A stretch of 6,946 bases of DNA, from contig JALOMX010000121.1 in NCBI GenBank assembly GCA_025455245.1, positions 1-6,946 of the forward strand, read 5' to 3'. The notes beneath the pieces are model-generated. The model was given only the letters and a program-made list of their open reading frames with translations. It had not been told where the DNA came from and ran no database searches. The position numbers were made by a program, and so were the translations under genes. Source of the stretch: Chitinophagaceae bacterium. Its GTDB lineage: Bacteria; Bacteroidota; Bacteroidia; Chitinophagales; Chitinophagaceae. Shown in pieces: positions 6,461-6,946 of the stretch; within the stretch, counting starts at the first letter, position 1; the number at the start of each line of letters is the position of its first letter.

Positions 6461-6946
6461 TCAGATTTTCCCAAATAAACTACCTCCCTTTTCAAACAGT
6501 CGATCAATCCTTTTTTCAATGGCAGGGTCTTTTTCAACCGGTGGGGCATGGTGAGGCTTAATCCTTGCATCAATAATCAAAGGCCCGCGGCAGCCCCAGT
6601 GTTTGTTTTCTGTAAATTCATTGACGCCGTAAATATCGTGGCTTGGGTTACAACGCGTAAAAGCAACCCAAAGAAAGTTTCTCAGGCTTGCAGAAGTAAA
6701 ATGACTGTCATCGCAAACTATGAGGAAAGGAAAAGAATTTAAAACTTCATGTCCTTCAGAACGGTTCCACATAAAACTGTTCAGGGTTTTATTCAATTGA
6801 TCAATTTCATTCTGTGCATTGTTATACGTTGTAAACCGGGGCATTTGAATAGCCAGAATTCCGGGAATGCAAAGCTTTACAATTCCGGCATTTTTCAAAT
6901 TGGCCAGGTCAGAAGGGACTTCCTTTCCTAACTTACGTATCGGGTC
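6461..6946 (-). CDS. UbiD-family (prenyl-FMN type) decarboxylase, C-terminal part only
   Basis: The frame is open from the right edge to a TGA at 6461-6463 and encodes the last 161 residues; the true start lies beyond the window. An internal TTG at 6896-6898 is not a credible start, because family-like sequence (reading PSDLANLKNAG) continues upstream of it. FLIVCDDSHFTSASLRNFLWVAFTRCNPSHDIYG resembles the UbiD C-terminal segment (the VDDD...W....R.DPA pattern). The following FTENKHWGCRGPLIIDARIKPHHAPP and the KDPAIEKRIDRLF tail match the Bacteroidota version of the family as I know it. UbiD enzymes remove carboxylate groups from aromatic or unsaturated acids with prenylated FMN made by UbiX; in menaquinone or ubiquinone pathways they decarboxylate the ring precursor. 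The catalytic and cofactor residues lie upstream, so activity and substrate cannot be judged. It converges on sdhCAB. Confidence 0.8.
   Translation of the reverse strand, partial: DPIRKLGKEVPSDLANLKNAGIVKLCIPGILAIQMPRFTTYNNAQNEIDQLNKTLNSFMWNRSEGHEVLNSFPFLIVCDDSHFTSASLRNFLWVAFTRCNPSHDIYGVNEFTENKHWGCRGPLIIDARIKPHHAPPVEKDPAIEKRIDRLFEKGGSLFGKI

Noticed and set aside
6896..6898. TTG as the start codon of a 145-residue protein on the minus strand
   Set aside because: The frame stays open upstream to the window edge with plausible family sequence, and the content is only the C-terminal part of a much longer family. The gene is cut by the window rather than short.

Overview
The window looks like an ordinary chromosomal segment from a member of the Bacteroidota. 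Three things point there. The SdhA N-terminus, the short W-rich loop of the ABC permease and the UbiD C-terminus all read like Bacteroidota family members from memory. The genes lack clear Shine-Dalgarno sequences. Two copies of the Bacteroidota-type -7 promoter element (TAnnTTTG) sit in the one divergent intergenic region. Base composition is moderate, slightly AT-rich in the gaps, and I see no sign of phage, IS, CRISPR or other mobile DNA.

Layout. Bases 1-2355 run leftward. They hold an FtsX/MacB-type ABC transporter permease (1105-2355) followed 31 bases later by tsaD (111-1073), the catalytic subunit of the tRNA t6A37 modification enzyme. A possible start of a further leftward gene touches the left edge. 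Bases 2356-2528 are a divergent promoter region with a TAAATTTGC box facing each way. Bases 2529-6211 run rightward and hold a complete sdhC-sdhA-sdhB set. This is a class-B, menaquinone-type succinate dehydrogenase/fumarate reductase: a five-helix di-heme cytochrome b, a flavoprotein and an iron-sulfur protein. It is closed by a clear intrinsic terminator at 6239-6264. After a 249-base convergent gap, the 3' end of a ubiD-family decarboxylase gene lies on the minus strand and runs off the right edge.

How the genes fit together. SdhC/A/B form one membrane complex linking succinate oxidation (TCA cycle) to the quinone pool. The neighbouring UbiD-like enzyme may belong to quinone biosynthesis, which would fit, but its substrate cannot be read from this fragment. 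The permease and tsaD probably share a transcript but have no obvious functional link.

I did not find a new multi-gene system. The most notable observation is that TsaD appears to carry an in-frame internal deletion of about 15 residues. It removes the second histidine of the HxxxH metal-binding motif in a normally essential enzyme. Secondary points are the paired identical promoter boxes (one so close to its start codon that the mRNA would be leaderless or nearly so) and a 16-bp wobble-paired hairpin in the convergent gap.
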